The notes under the pieces: generated by a model
What the model was told of the DNA's origin: nothing
The model's input: the letters and a program-made list of their open reading frames with translations, nothing else
The model's database searches: none
Assembly (NCBI GenBank): GCA_963576725.1
Contig: OY755238.1
Span: 28,725,201-28,789,200 of the forward strand
Source: Azorinus chamasolen
Lineage: Eukaryota; Mollusca; Bivalvia; Cardiida; Solecurtidae
Length of the DNA: 64,000 nucleotides
Reading direction: 5' to 3'
Position numbers and translations under genes: made by a program
Shown here: positions 19,660 through 31,028 of the stretch, in pieces
How the letters are laid out: each line of letters starts with the position of its first letter
How positions within the stretch are numbered: the stretch's first letter is position 1

Positions 19660-20330
19660 TTTAGAATGGAACAATTATATAAAGAGCTGACTCGTGAGCT
19701 TTGCCCAGCTTTATAAAAGCTGGGCTGGGTGTTTGTAATTGTGGGCGGAATTAAAAAAGGACGGAAAATTCATGAATACTCATTTGGTAATAATGGACTG
19801 AAGGAGAAAGAGTTTTTTTTTATAAATGGGCAGACCTGAGAAAAATGATATTACTAAGATACGCCTTCTAATCAATATTCATAAGAGGGCAGGGATTATA
19901 ATAAAAGGGGCGGAGTCAAACAATATTTGGTAAAAAACAAAATGGGCGGAGCAAATGGTATAATGTCAAAATATGCCCAGCCCCTAATGAATATTCATGA
20001 GTTTACTGGCACATATGGGCTGGGCTTATTACTGTTTTGCTAGAGATGGACGGAGCTACATCAATACGTTATAAATAAGCCCGCCCACTTATGAATATTA
20101 ATTTTTGGGCGGAGCTTAGTTTTTTATTTTAAAAATTAGCTCCGGCCATTTTCAGCAAAAACCTCTTTTAGCCCCGCCTCTTTTGATTTTTATTCATAGG
20201 CTGGTCAAACTTTAATCCGACCCTCCTTTCTTCAACTCCACCCACAATGATCCAGACTGGTCATTGCACAGCCCTTTTTCTCGACCATTTAAATGAACTG
20301 CTCTGCTCATAAGTGTCCATGTATAAACGA
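19660..20330. other. Region with repeated GGGCGGAG boxes
   Basis: No gene. GGGCGGA occurs at about 19744, 19911, 19944 and 20107, with complements CCCGCCC near 20080 and CCCCGCCTC near 20170. CCCAGC words and TGAATATTCATGA recur nearby. A CAGCTTTATAAAAGCTGGG hairpin lies near 19708. Confidence 0.5.
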
Positions 20331-20369
20331 ATTTATATCGTAATTTCTGCCCTTATTATTATAGTGTTC

Positions 20370-20580
20370 ATCAATGTTAATTATTCATGGTTTCTTCAAT
20401 TTGACGTTCATTCAGTCATTCTTCTGTCCATTCTTCACTTCTCTCAAATTCATTTATTTAATAAAACCGCCGTTCTTTTATTTATTTGATACCATTTGTC
20501 CATTTATTCATTGTTTCATTTATCTTTTCACACACTCATTCATTTATTCATTCACTCATTGATTTATCCATAATTTTGAC
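20370..20580. repeat. TTCAT/TTTATT low-complexity tract
   Basis: Degenerate CATTTATTCATTCACTCATT sequence; ORFs here are not supported. Confidence 0.6.
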
Positions 20581-20861
20581 CAAAAGGAATTTTGTCGACA
20601 TAAATAACATGACATTGAACAAGCAACTGTATCAAAGATATTTTGGGCCAGATATCGCGGTTTGGTTTTCTCGAAAAGAAATAAACTTTAGGTTTATATG
20701 TTTAAAATGCAGTTCATTTCAAATTGCCTATACGGTAGTATATATTCCATATGAATGGAGTTTAATCCTATTTCTGAGATGAAGAACTTAATAGTGCAAC
20801 AATGACACGCCCCATAGAGAGTATTTATTTTAGCAGACATCGGTTCGGTATTTCCGTGTAC

Positions 20862-21060
20862 AATAATAGTCATGTAAAATCAACTGCACCATGACTATTC
20901 ATTAGCTGAAAGTTTATAATTGCGCATGAGTACGTGCTATTTTGGCCATGGCAGAAAATGTAGGAGATCTATATTATGTCATAAGCAAACCGAGCAGACC
21001 CTACAAGGAGCCGTCTGATCTGGTTCTACTCTGTTTGCAATAACGTCTCTATTAGGTAAA
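20862..21060. repeat. Family A2 MITE with shortened hairpin
   Basis: GGCCATGGCAGAAAATGTAG, GCAAACCGAGCAGACCCT then ACAAGGAGCCGTCTGATCTG: part of the left arm and apex is deleted. Confidence 0.65.
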
Positions 21061-21261
21061 GATTTGATCAGTAAAGAAAATCTGACACACCAAAGAACAA
21101 CGTTTCGTCAATTAAAATCAGTATAAAAAGTGTAGTCCTGTAAACTCATTTTAACATCGTTTTAACTTCGTGACAGTTGTAAACTTTTTTCCCTAGGATA
21201 ATCATTGTGTCTCAACAGAATCCAAACGCTTTAAATGTCTGAATTTGAATATTGAACTCTT

Positions 21262-21497
21262 TTAACCCTGTCCCTGCTCTATGTTAATTTCAAATTTCAA
21301 TACCTACTGAATGGACAAAGAAACTATAATGCAATATAGAAGGAGTAATATTGTAGCTATTTTAGAAAGTAAAGAAACATATCAAATTCCATTAGCAAAC
21401 AGAACAGACACTGTTACAGCTACTATAGAATCCATCTGATCTGGATCTACTCTGTTTGCAGATGCGTGAAAACGCGTTTGTTTGAAGTAAAGGGTCA
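21262..21497. mobile_element. Family A1 MITE
   Basis: TTAACCCTGTCCCTGCTC to GAAGTAAAGGGTCAA, with TTTCAATACCTACTGAAT typical of A1 and a mismatched hairpin around GCTACTATAG. Confidence 0.7.
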
Positions 21498-21530
21498 AAC
21501 AGACAATACTATTTGCAAACGAAATATATT

Positions 21531-21635
21531 TGGCGTCAAACAGTTTGGATCCTTGAAAGATGCCGAGTAACCCGGCGTACTGTTTGGATCCAAGCTGTTT
21601 GCAAATGCGAGCCAGACTGCGAGTAGCGGGGTACG
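21531..21635. repeat. Family D MITE (partial)
   Basis: TCAAACAGTTTGGATCCTTG, GATGCCGAGTAACCCGGCG and GGATCCAAGCTGTTTGC, then GCGAGTAGCGGGG. Confidence 0.65.
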
Positions 21636-21645
21636 TTATATAACG

Positions 21646-21904
21646 TGAAACCCTTTACTCGATGGATATTTATAAAAGAAGTGATGACATCATGAATATT
21701 GATTAGATTAATTTTCAAAATGGCATATTAACATATGAAATGCTTTTGCCAAAGCAGAAACTAAAGAACTAAATCTATATTACAATTGTATACCCACAAG
21801 CAAACAGAGCAGACCCTGATCAGACGGCTCCTATAGGAGCCGTCTGATCAGGGTCTAGTCTGTTTGCAAAGGTGTATAAAGGTGTATTTATGGAGTAAAG
21901 TGTT
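21646..21904. mobile_element. Family A2 MITE, intact hairpin
   Basis: AACCCTTTACTCGATGG left end, perfect hairpin AGAGCAGACCCTGATCAGAC and GGCTCCTATAGGAGCC, right end ATTTATGGAGTAAAGTGTTA. Confidence 0.8.
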
Positions 21905-22009
21905 ATGGCATTATTGTCTACCCGCATAAAGAGATATTTATCTAATAATCGAACAGGACTGGGTGCCTTGCAAATTGCAAAATGCACGTTCAAAATATTA
22001 CTACCGAAT

Positions 22010-22395
22010 AACCCGTACCTTCATATACACGCATTTTCATGCATTTGCAAACAGAGTAGACCTAGATCAGACAGCTCCTATAGGAACCGTCTGATCTGGG
22101 TATACTCTGTTTGCTTTTGACCTGATGGTCATCTGATTCTACAGTTTTTGCCACAGCAAAAAATTCCCTTGAAAGTTTACATTATTAAAACATCCGCCAA
22201 TACATATTCATGATGTCATTATTACTTACATGAATATTGAATATTGACATCCATTGATGTCTATTAATTCAATTTAATTGGATGATTTTTATAACGGCAT
22301 ATAAGCACAGTAATGTTTACCATGATAGACAGAATCACGGCTCCTTTGCGAGCTGTCTTATCTGTGTCTACCCTGTTTACAAAGGTAAATGTTAC
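22010..22395. repeat. Two family A MITEs, the second partial
   Basis: First: CAGAGTAGACCTAGATCAG with AGCTCCTATAGGAACC, continuing to TTACATGAATATTGAATATT. Second, from about 22255: ATAACGGCATATAAGCACAG and only the right hairpin arm (GCTGTCTTATCTGTGTCTAC). Confidence 0.6.
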
Positions 22396-22452
22396 CTATG
22401 AATGCAAATTGAAACCGTCGACAATACTTCCTGGCAGAATTCACTCAGCATG

Positions 22453-22730
22453 TTAACCCATTACCTCATAGGCTATTTTAAAACCCAATCTATTTGAATA
22501 AACCTACCGAAAAGGAGCATTTACTAGAAAAAGAAAGCGTTTTGAATAAACCTACCGTAAAGGAGCATTTACTAGAGAAAAAGAAAACTTTTAGAATTGT
22601 GTAGTTCTGAAACCAGTGTGATGAATAGAGCATTTGCTCATATAGAGCAAATGCTCTATTTATCGCAATGGTTTCAAAGAGTAATTTTTACAGAGCAGTC
22701 AAAAGGCATACATTTGAGGGAATGGGTTAA
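22453..22730 (-). mobile_element. Family B MITE with internal duplication
   Basis: TTAACCCATTACCTCATAGG to TTTGAGGGAATGGGTTAA. TGAATAAACCTACCG followed by AAGGAGCATTTACTAGA occurs twice in tandem. The hairpin apex is shortened to GCTCATATAGAGC. Confidence 0.8.
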
Positions 22731-22773
22731 GGGCTAATTTATAAACAAAAGCACTTCACAAAATATTGCTAGA

Positions 22774-22890
22774 TGAACCCTTATCTTGCTATGCGCGACT
22801 TGACTCGCATTTGCAAACAGCTTGGATTCAGATTAGACGCCGAATAACTCGGTGTCCAAGCTTTTTGACACCTGGATAGTTTCTCAAACG
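22774..22890. repeat. Family D MITE, right arm lost
   Basis: TTATCTTGCTATGCGCGAC, CAAACAGCTTGGATTCAG, GACGCCGAATAACTCGG, then TGTCCAAGCTTTTTGACACC. Confidence 0.55.
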
Positions 22891-22986
22891 CGTGTACGAA
22901 TCAAAAGTAAAATCCTGGAAAAGTCTCCTGTTAGGGTCCTCACCACATCTCATTTAAATAACTTTCATTTTGAAACGAGTCTACTT

Positions 22987-23068
22987 TAACCCTTCACTCC
23001 ATGAATAGTTATAAACGAAATAATAACATCATTAATATTAAGTCGATGATTTTCTTTATAATGACATA
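22987..23068. repeat. Family A2 MITE fragment
   Basis: TTAACCCTTCACTCCATGAA to ATAATGACATA; cut by the following A1 element at a TTAA. Confidence 0.55.
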
Positions 23069-23346
23069 TTAACCTTTCCCCCCATATAAACATGTTTTCA
23101 CACATTTGCAAACAGAGAAGACCCAGATCAGACGGCTCCTATAGGAGCCGTCTGATCAGGGTCTACTCTGTTTTAGGAGCCGTCTGATCAGGGTCTGCTC
23201 TGTTTGTCGATGTAATTTGATATTATCTTTTTCTTCAGTTTTCAAAATGGTTATTATGGTTCATCTCCACATTTCATTATGTTTTCCCCATGAATAGTCC
23301 GTAGGTTATGAAAATTGTAATAAACATAGAACAGGGAAATGGTTAA
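23069..23346. mobile_element. Family A1 MITE with a duplicated hairpin arm
   Basis: TTAACCTTTCCCCCCATAT to ACAGGGAAATGGTTAA. The perfect hairpin is followed by a second copy of its right arm (TAGGAGCCGTCTGATCAGGG twice). Confidence 0.75.
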
Positions 23347-23715
23347 CACAATAATGTTTGACTATAGCTCAGACTGTGATATCAGATCTATGTTATTCTA
23401 ACCATTCTACCGCCGAAGTCGCAAAAATGCACCACGACAAAAAGTGCAGTCCCAAATCAAACGCCGCCTTTTCAAGGCGGCGTTTGATCAGGGACTTCAC
23501 TTTTTGGCTCAGTCTCTATTTCCATGGATGTGCTTTATTCCTTTGAAATTTGCATTAATTTATCTCATTTCTTTATTTTACCATATGATTTAATGAAATT
23601 CGATTGCAGACGACAATTAGAATTTTGGCGCCGAAAGGGCTAAGCAAACATAGCACGCCGTGATCATACGGCTGATACAGAAGTAGTCTGGTCTGGATCT
23701 ATTCTGTTTGTACAG
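23347..23715. mobile_element. Family A2 MITE hosting a family C insertion
   Basis: GATATCAGATCTATGTTATT on the left and GCAAACATAGCACGCCGTGA on the right are contiguous parts of A2; family C lies between them. Confidence 0.6.
23398..23643 (-). mobile_element. Family C MITE flanked by CTAA
   Basis: Termini CTAACCATTCTACCGCCGA and TTTGGCGCCGAAAGGGCTAA; perfect palindrome GTGCAGTCCCAAATCAAACG, GCCGCCTTTTCAAGGCGGC. CTAA, not TTAA, is on both sides. Confidence 0.8.
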
Positions 23716-23716
23716 A

Positions 23717-23815
23717 CGTTAAAATCACTCGGAACACCTCGACTATTTCTATCGAAATATTCCGAAATCTGACGGAATACGGCGAGTAGTTACGATTGAC
23801 GTTAAAATGTAAAAG
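23717..23815. repeat. Fragment of the repeat at 13310-13990
   Basis: Shares CACTCGGAACACCTC, ATTTCTATCGAAATA and AGTTACGATTG. Confidence 0.5.
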
Positions 23816-24332
23816 GTTTAGATTTCGATGGGTCATTCCGATTTGAAAATTATCCAAGAATTTACAAACCATTGAAATGACATTTCCTGGAGAGTGGATA
23901 CGTGCACTGTTTTTCATCAGATATAATTATGTGGTGAATAATAGCTTGAACAGGACGTATTAGGGGAAACGTTTGATAAATTCTTCCTTTATGTTTGTCA
24001 TTATCAACATCAACTACACATTGATATTATTTTCAAATACATGAATATGTATTTGTATTTTGTGGTGCGTGTTTGTGCGTGCGTACAAGTGTGTGTTCCG
24101 TGCGTGCGCGCGTGTGTATGTGTATGCGGGCATGCATGTGCGCCAGCGCGTGCGTGTTCGTGCGTATGCATTCGTGCTATTGTACACAACACAGTTATGA
24201 ACTGGAAAGGTGATCCAGACGGTCAAGTTCTAGGACAGATGTGCTAGTGTGTCGTATGGTTCACTGATGTGTATAGTGCAGCGTGTTGCATTTCACGTTT
24301 TATTTTGTATTTCTTAGAGAATGTCATAGAAA

Positions 24333-24706
24333 TTAACCATTTCCGTGTCCTATATTTATTCCAAACTTCAATACCTTTCGAATATTCATAGACAAAATAG
24401 TTATAATTAATCATGGAACGTGGAGCATTGTAGTTACATGTATTTTAAAAACATACAAACAGATCTATCAAAATCCATTAGCAAAGAGAGCAGACCGCAG
24501 AACGTAACGAATATTATTTAGTGCTTTTTTTTAAATGACACATGAACCCAGGAACTATTGGTCATTGCTTTAGAATCATTTCTATATCATTTCATAAGCA
24601 AACAGAGCAGAACCTAATCACATGGCTCCTATAGGAGCCGTCTGAGTTGGGTCTACTATGTTTGCAGAGGCATAGACAGTCCGTTTTCAGGGGACACTAA
24701 TGGTTA
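24333..24706. repeat. Two incomplete family A MITEs
   Basis: 24333-24500 is the left half of an A1 element (AATTAACCATTTCCGTGTCC). 24534-24706 is an A2 right part with the hairpin arm AGAGCAGAACCTAATCACAT and GGCTCCTATAGGAGCC. Confidence 0.6.
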
Positions 24707-24813
24707 AAATGTCACAGGGAAAAACAGACACAGACGCTGTCACCTTTTATTAGCTGGTTTAGCTATAAGAGCTCTGCTTGGAGACGTAGTAGTCCGTAGA
24801 TTGTTTAATGCCT

Positions 24814-27184
24814 GGCGTCCACTACAGCGCCGAAGCCTTCCCGAAGGGTTGCAGAATGAATTATGCTAGATTCGGGAACCATTCGGGATCAAATTTTTAT
24901 TCGGGGTCATTCGGCATGCATTCGGGAAGTATTCGGGAAGTGGCTTGCGAAGCGTTGCGGAATAGACGCCGAAGCGATGCAGAACCATGCCGAAACCTTG
25001 AGAATTATCTCCCGAATGCTTCCCGAATGGTTCCCGATCGTGCGGAAAGGTTGCGGAAGGGTTGCAGAACATGCCGAAGGGATGCCGAATCGTTGCAGAA
25101 ATAATGCCGAATGGCTGCCGAATTGAGAGTCTGGGTATATAACAATGTCGCATTGTTGTGTTTTGGAATGGAAAAGATGTCTCGTTGGAGTGAAGAAGAT
25201 GCTCCCTATATCTAGACTAGACTCGTTCGGATGGAGCGGATGGTTACCTCCGGCTCCTAACACCTAATGGGTAGTGGGTCGGAGTACATGGCACCATTAT
25301 CATGTAATAAGTACTGACAGTTCCTTTACGTCCTGATGAGCCGTCTTATGCTTGCTTTATATTAATACCCCTTTTTAAACTGTATGTATTACCTTATCCT
25401 CCTCTCCATGCATGGTGTCGTAATAGTTCAATATATGTGACTGGGGATTGCTTAAAAACCTCTCATACTTAATTGAGAAAGATTCATTTTCTATGTCAGT
25501 TCTTAACGACTATTACTCATGTATGTCTTATTTCCATTTCATATCTTAATTTGCATCTAAAGATAGTTCTTAGGCTTCTATAGTACAAGTATAGATCCAC
25601 TTACACATATCCATACTATATGCACACAGCCTTATAAAATAAGTAAGTGTGTACATGAGAATTAATGTAAATAAATATTGACATATATCTATTATAGCTA
25701 TAGATGTGTTGCAAAGTAGCAAACTCTATGGACCCTGTTTGGGTGGGTCAAACACGAATTCCTTTTTCAAAATACATGTATCCACTTTTTGTAAAATACA
25801 ATTACACTCTTTGCAATTATACTACTTGTGAAGGATACACACACATCTATATATTAATATTAATACAAACTATGTAGACCCTGTTTGGGTTGGGCTTAAA
25901 TACACTCTTAGCAAGTACTTGGGGAGAGCACACACAAACGTACGTACACACATACATCTACATATAAATGCTTCCCTCTCATGTTTTATCTCGTTTTCGT
26001 CAAAACAAAAACATTATTACGAGTTTAAGGGATTGATTATATACATGCTATTTTAAGCTATTTATAATAGGTAGCAAAAATGAGATGTGTTATATTTTAT
26101 AGCTATTCCTGATCTTTATACATGCATTTTATCCATAGGTAGTTAGTAATGGAATGTATTTTGTTAAGAAGCTATTGTTTTAGTCGATAAATAACTTCTA
26201 GCTTATGTTAAATAAGATGTTTTGTAACATCCGACTATAAGTAAATTTTCTTGTATATTGTATTTTATATTTCGAAATCCTTTCGTCAATATGACGACCG
26301 TTTTTTACAGATATAAGGTTTGCTGACATAAGCGTCTACTGAGACTATTCAGGCCCAGTTTCACGAACATTCTTAAGTAATAACTTAGCTAAGCCTGTTA
26401 CTTAAAATATACCAGAGCATAAATTTTCATAAATTAGTGTTTATTTTGTAAAAACAAATTGTAAGACGTTTGCTTAATTGTCATTTTAAGAATACATATT
26501 GTATTTGATAATAATTGAGGGCGATCTAAATCAAAAACAGTATTTAAGAATTTGTAACAGACTTTTGGTTAAATTGGATATTTCATGCACAAACTGTTAT
26601 TTTCTGTTTAAAAATATAACATAATGTCTATAAGGATTCTGCTTAGATAAAATTATTTCACTTATATGTAAGTGTAATACCCCAATAAGTTAAGCCTGAC
26701 ATTAAGTATATGAATCGTTCATAATACATTCGGCATGTCTTCCGCGTGGATTCGGGAACCCTTCCGCGTCTTCGGGAAGCCTTCGGGAAGCCATCGGGAA
26801 GCATTCCGCATCGATTCGGCTTCATTCTGGAACCGCTCGGGGTGGATAGGAGATCCCGAAGCCATGCAGAATGACCCCGAATCTACCCCGAAGCCATCGC
26901 GAAGGGTTCCCGAACGTCCCGAAGGGTTCCAGAAGGGTTCCAGAAGGTCCCGAAGCCTTCCCGAATAAAAGATTCGGCGTCCAAATTTTAAAACTTTTAA
27001 AACTTGGATGCCGAATCTTTTTCGATCCCGATCAGTTCCCGAATCACCCAGAAGGGTTCCCGAAGAGTTCAAGAATGACGCGGAAGGGTTCCCGAACATC
27101 CCGAAGGCATGCCGAATCATCCAGAATCTGCGATATCCACATTCGGGAACCCTTCGGGAACCATTCGGCGTCCTAGTGGACGCC
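24814..27184. mobile_element. 2.4 kb element with motif arrays at both ends (family M)
   Basis: GGCGTCCACTA opens it and TAGTGGACGCC closes it. Both ends carry dense arrays of TTCCCGAA/TTCGGGAA and CCGAA words (24830-25130 and 26730-27175), in opposite overall orientation. The right terminus forms a GGCGTCC-ACTA-GGACGCC hairpin. The 1.6 kb interior (25141-26730) has no recognisable gene. Repeats of a few codons in long ORFs at both ends are artefacts of the arrays. It resembles a non-autonomous DNA transposon with subterminal repeats; no target duplication was found. Confidence 0.6.
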
Positions 27185-27269
27185 TGGTCTAAGACAAGTG
27201 TAAAACTTCGCCAGACCAAATCCCTCGGTATCTATACCTTGTTCCAAAATCCCAGACCTATTAAACAGA

Positions 27270-27515
27270 TTAACCCTTTCGGCGCCAAATTTCTATTTGT
27301 CGTCTGCACTCCAAGTTCTGTTAAATCATTCGGTACAATAATGAAATCAAATAAATAAATACAAATTTCAAAGGAATAAAACACAGTTATAGAAATAGAG
27401 ATTGAGACAAAAAGTGAAGTCCCTGATCAGATGCCGCCCTTTGAAGGCGGCGTCTGATCTGGGACTGCACTATTTGTCGTGGTGCATTTATGCGACATTG
27501 GTGGTGGGGTAAAGG
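27270..27515 (+). mobile_element. Family C MITE
   Basis: TTAACCCTTTCGGCGCCAAA left end, hairpin GTGAAGTCCCTGATCAGATG with GCCGCCCTTTGAAGGCGGC, right arm TTTGTCGTGGTGCATTTATG. Confidence 0.75.
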
Positions 27516-27599
27516 CCGTCTCATGCTGAAAATATATCTGCCCAATCTCTGATTTACTGAAATTTTCACTGACTCCCGATACGTTCAGTCCTTAGAGAA

Positions 27600-27680
27600 A
27601 CTACTGACCGATTGTCAAACAGCTTGACTCCTGATAAGACACCGAGGTGACCGGCGTCCAATCTGGACCCAAGCTAAACC
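27600..27680. repeat. Family D MITE, diverged
   Basis: TCAAACAGCTTGACTCCTGA, CACCGAGGTGACCGGCG and TGGACCCAAGCT. Confidence 0.45.
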
Positions 27681-27693
27681 AAAACATTCTTAG

Positions 27694-27906
27694 TTAACCC
27701 ATTCCCTCATATGGACGACTTGTGACGACTCTGTGAAACCATGTGATAAATAGAGCATTTGCTCCTATAGGAGCAAATGCTCTATTTATCACAATGGTTT
27801 CAAACTACAGAAATCTAAAATTTAATTTTCTCTAGTTAATGCTCCTTTTCGGTAGGTTTATTCAAATTGGTTGTTCCTAAAAATAGCCTATTAGGAAATT
27901 GGTTAA
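27694..27906 (+). mobile_element. Family B MITE, copy 8
   Basis: TTAACCCATTCCCTCATATG to AGGAAATTGGTTAA with a perfect hairpin; slightly shortened left flank. Confidence 0.8.
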
Positions 27907-28263
27907 ATTAATTGTCTCTACTTAGATTATCGTCTGCTCAAGATTTTAAAGTGAATTCTTAAATTTTGTTTCAAAAATATAACCTGGGTTTAAAAAAAAC
28001 CCTTCCATCATGATGAGACACCGAGTTACTCAACGTCTCATCTGGATCCAAACTGTTTGAAATACAAGTCAGGTAGCAATTAGCGGGATAGATGGTTCGA
28101 TAAATTTCGGCTGCTTAAATTGTCGTCTGCTCCAGTGTCTTCGTGGTGTTTTTTTTTCAAAACCGTACCCGGAATGTCAAACAGTTTGGATCCTGATGGA
28201 TGTCTCATCTGGATCCAAATTGTTTGCACAATTTACTTCGTGCATATGACGTCAACATGGTTA
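27907..28263. repeat. Two family D MITEs in tandem
   Basis: Each begins with TTATCGTCTGCTC or TTGTCGTCTGCTC-like flank. The first core is CATGATGAGACACCGAG; the second (28177-28226) has lost its apex, leaving GATCCTGATGGATGTCTC. Confidence 0.6.
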
Positions 28264-28339
28264 AAACCCAAATCAAATCAAGTTCGATTTATAATAAAAT
28301 TCGACGCTTTTATATTGGAAAAAAATCGACCCTTTTAAG

Positions 28340-28432
28340 CAGATGTTTGCTTTGTGTAGGATGAAAGTCATGCAAAGAGCTCCCAATGAAGCTTTCTGCA
28401 TGACTTTCACCCTGCATTAAGCTGCCATATGT
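28340..28432. repeat. Family F hairpin (partial), with intact TTAA
   Basis: GGATGAAAGTCATGCAAAG, GCTCCCAATGAAGC, then CACCCTGCATTAAGCTGCC. The TTAA here is the empty version of the site filled at 43570. Confidence 0.65.
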
Positions 28433-28664
28433 CTAAACCCATTTCCTCCATAAATACGCCTTGCTACGCTTCTGTAAAAATCTCATTTTGAAACCATTGT
28501 GATAAATAGAACATTTGCTCCTATAGGAGCAAAATGCTCTATTTATCACAATGGTTTCAAACTTTAAAATTCTAAAATTTTCCTTTTCTGTTGTTAATGC
28601 TCCTTTTCGGTAGGTTTGTTCAAAGATGATGTTTCTAAAAATAGCCTATGGAGGAAAGGGTTAA
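28433..28664 (+). mobile_element. Family B-core MITE with A2-type ends
   Basis: CTAAACCCATTTCCTCCATA and AATACGCCTTGCTACGC on the left, GGAGGAAAGGGTTAA on the right, family B hairpin in the middle. Confidence 0.75.
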
Positions 28665-28761
28665 AGATCGACAATGATATGTACATGTATTTGAGTGTTC
28701 GGATGGTCGAGGTTTTTGCTGTTTTTTTCCCCTGTTTAGTATCACCATTGAAAAACCTTGC

Positions 28762-28990
28762 TTAACCCATTTGTTCCCAGTGGGTTCTTCCATGATTATA
28801 TATTGGATTAGTCCATTTTTTATCTAAGGGATGTCTGATCTAAATTGTCATTTTTGTTTTGTTTTATACTGAATTTCCCATCAGCAAACAGTGTAGACTC
28901 TGATCAGACGCCGCATTATGCGGCGTCTGATCAGAGTCTACACCGTTTGCCTATGTCTCATATATGGGATCGTGGGAGCAAATGGGTTAA
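28762..28990. mobile_element. Family N MITE
   Basis: TTAACCCATTTGTTCCCAG and GGGAGCAAATGGGTTAA ends; perfect hairpin AACAGTGTAGACTCTGATC, GACGCCGCATTATGCGGCG. Confidence 0.8.
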
Positions 28991-29219
28991 CCCTTTCCCT
29001 CTTCTACGCTTATTTCAAATTTCAATACCTACTTAATATTCATGAAACATTGTTACAACAAATTATGGAAGGTAGAACTTTGTAGTCATTTTAGAAAGTA
29101 AACAAACATATCTTTCAAATTAATTTGCAAACAGAGCAGACCTAGATAAGACGGCTCCTATAGGAGTCTACTCTGTTTGCAAATGCGTGGAAACACGTTT
29201 ACATGAAGAAAAGGGTTAA
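28987..29219. mobile_element. Family A1 MITE sharing a TTAA with its neighbour
   Basis: TTAACCCTTTCCCTCTTC to GAAGAAAAGGGTTAA; part of the right hairpin arm is deleted (GGCTCCTATAGGAGTCTACT). Confidence 0.8.
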
Positions 29220-29489
29220 GATATTACGAATTTTGACGATAGTTTAACAGTTTATTAGAAAGTGCACAATACCTGCACTCTGCACGCACAATCAGCTGCA
29301 GATAATGTACATAAATCGTAATGTAACAGTCACAGTGATTTAAGGATGTACTGGTATTATCAGAATGTGGTAACACATGAGTTTCAGATGTCAAATCTTG
29401 TAAAATACCATGATAGAATATAGTTGGGCATCCAACTGATGAAAATGTGTCGAGCCATGGCATTAAATAGTAGAATTTGGCATGCACTG

Positions 29490-30610
29490 GATATGTAATA
29501 TTTGATGTCTGAGTAATCAGAAACTGCCCCATGCCACCTGAAAATTTGCCCTTGTTTCTCTTAATTAGGTCAAAGGTCAACTAAGTGCATATTTTATATA
29601 CGTTATTTGAGAAATCATTATATCTTTATCAATTTTAGGTGTAAAATAACAAACATGGTACCAAAATAAAGGTTAAACATTGGCCTTTAATTTGCACTTA
29701 CTTTGTGTAAAATATATTGTTTGAATATTCATGAATATTAATGAGAACATAAAAAAAACAGTAAAAAATCATTAAAACCAACATATAACGATGATACATG
29801 ATGTCATGTCTTCGTCATTATTGCTATATAACAAAAATAAATTACGTTAACATAAAGGTTAGACAGACTGCTACTGAAAAAAAACTGTATGCAGTCATAC
29901 CAGCTATATATTATGCACACATACTTCTTAAAGAAAAGTGGGTGGGGTAAATGAACACCTAAACAAAACTTTCAGTTCTGTTTAAAGTAATTAATTAATT
30001 CACTATATTTTTATGGATATTTTCTTGGTTGGTACAATTATCACACTCGCAAAGGATATGTTATGTTTGATGTCTGAGTAATCAGAAACTGCCCCATGCC
30101 ACCTGAAAGTTTGCCCTTGTTTCTCTTAATTAGGTCAAAGGTCAACTAAGTGCATATTTTATATACGTTATTTGAGAAATTATTATATCTTTATCAATCT
30201 TAGGTGTAAAATAACAAACATGGTACCAAAATGAAGGTTAAACATTGGCCTTTAATTTGCACGTACTTTTTGTAAAATATATTGTTTGAATATTAATGAG
30301 AACATAAAAAAACAGTGAAAAATCATTAAAACCAACATATAACGATGATACATGATGCCATGTCTTCGTCATTATTGCTATGTAACAAAAATAAATTACG
30401 TTAAAATAAAGGTGAGACAGACTGCTACTGAAAAAAAACTTTACAGTCATACCAGATATATATTATGCACACATACTTCTTAAAGTTTAGTGGGTGGGGT
30501 AAATAAACACCTAAACAAAACTTTCAGCTCTGTTTAAAGTAACTAATTAATTCACTATTTTTATTGGATATTTTCGTGGTTTGTACAATTAACACCATCG
30601 CAACACCATG
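29490..30610. repeat. Tandem duplication, period about 565 bp
   Basis: TTTGATGTCTGAGTAATCAG at 29501 recurs at 30066, and the similarity runs through TGCCCTTGTTTCTCTTAATT, ACAAACATGGTACC and TAATTAATTCACTAT to about 30600. Differences are single bases and short indels. The ORFs here have no recognised product. Confidence 0.85.
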
Positions 30611-31028
30611 TCAGTGTGTTTTAAGCTACTTTGAAGCAATTGTGAAATTCTTGCATCATCAATGGGTTCTACATTCAGACACCATACATCAAACATCAAA
30701 CGTTTGTGCCTTGTCTGACAGTGCATCTCTTCAAATATCTGAAAGCAGATCGGACATGTAAAATATTTCTTCCAACAGGCCTTCTTTCCGATTCCAGTGA
30801 AAGCAAGGGTTATGTTACATCCAGTTATTGCATGATACCCTGTCATGTTCCGGCAGACATCTTGAGATGACTTGCGGAAAATACAATTTTGTTATTCCGA
30901 GCCATCATTCTGACGTCAGTGCCTAAAGGTCCAATATGGTATACATGTATCAGTACAAGCAGTACATCAAAATCTTGGCATTTGACAACTATCCAGCCTT
31001 GGCCCCTTTCTAGCAGCATCCAAGCCAT
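30589..31028 (-). pseudogene. Decayed transposon-associated gene fragment
   Basis: Two overlapping minus-strand frames read DFDVLLVLIHVYHIG, NKIVFSASHL, then GYHAITGCNITLAFTGIGKK. The pattern D-x-D-V-L-V-L followed by H-A-x-T-G-C-D-T-x-x-x-F-x-G-K-G-K is one I associate with multicopy transposon-linked proteins of molluscs and cnidarians. A frameshift near 30843 joins the frames. Function unknown; identification is from memory. Confidence 0.45.

Noticed and set aside
24808..27358. ORFs of 80-166 codons with RRVPEG and FPN-like repeats
   Set aside because: Open in several frames and both strands because of the TTCCCGAA arrays; no domain recognised.
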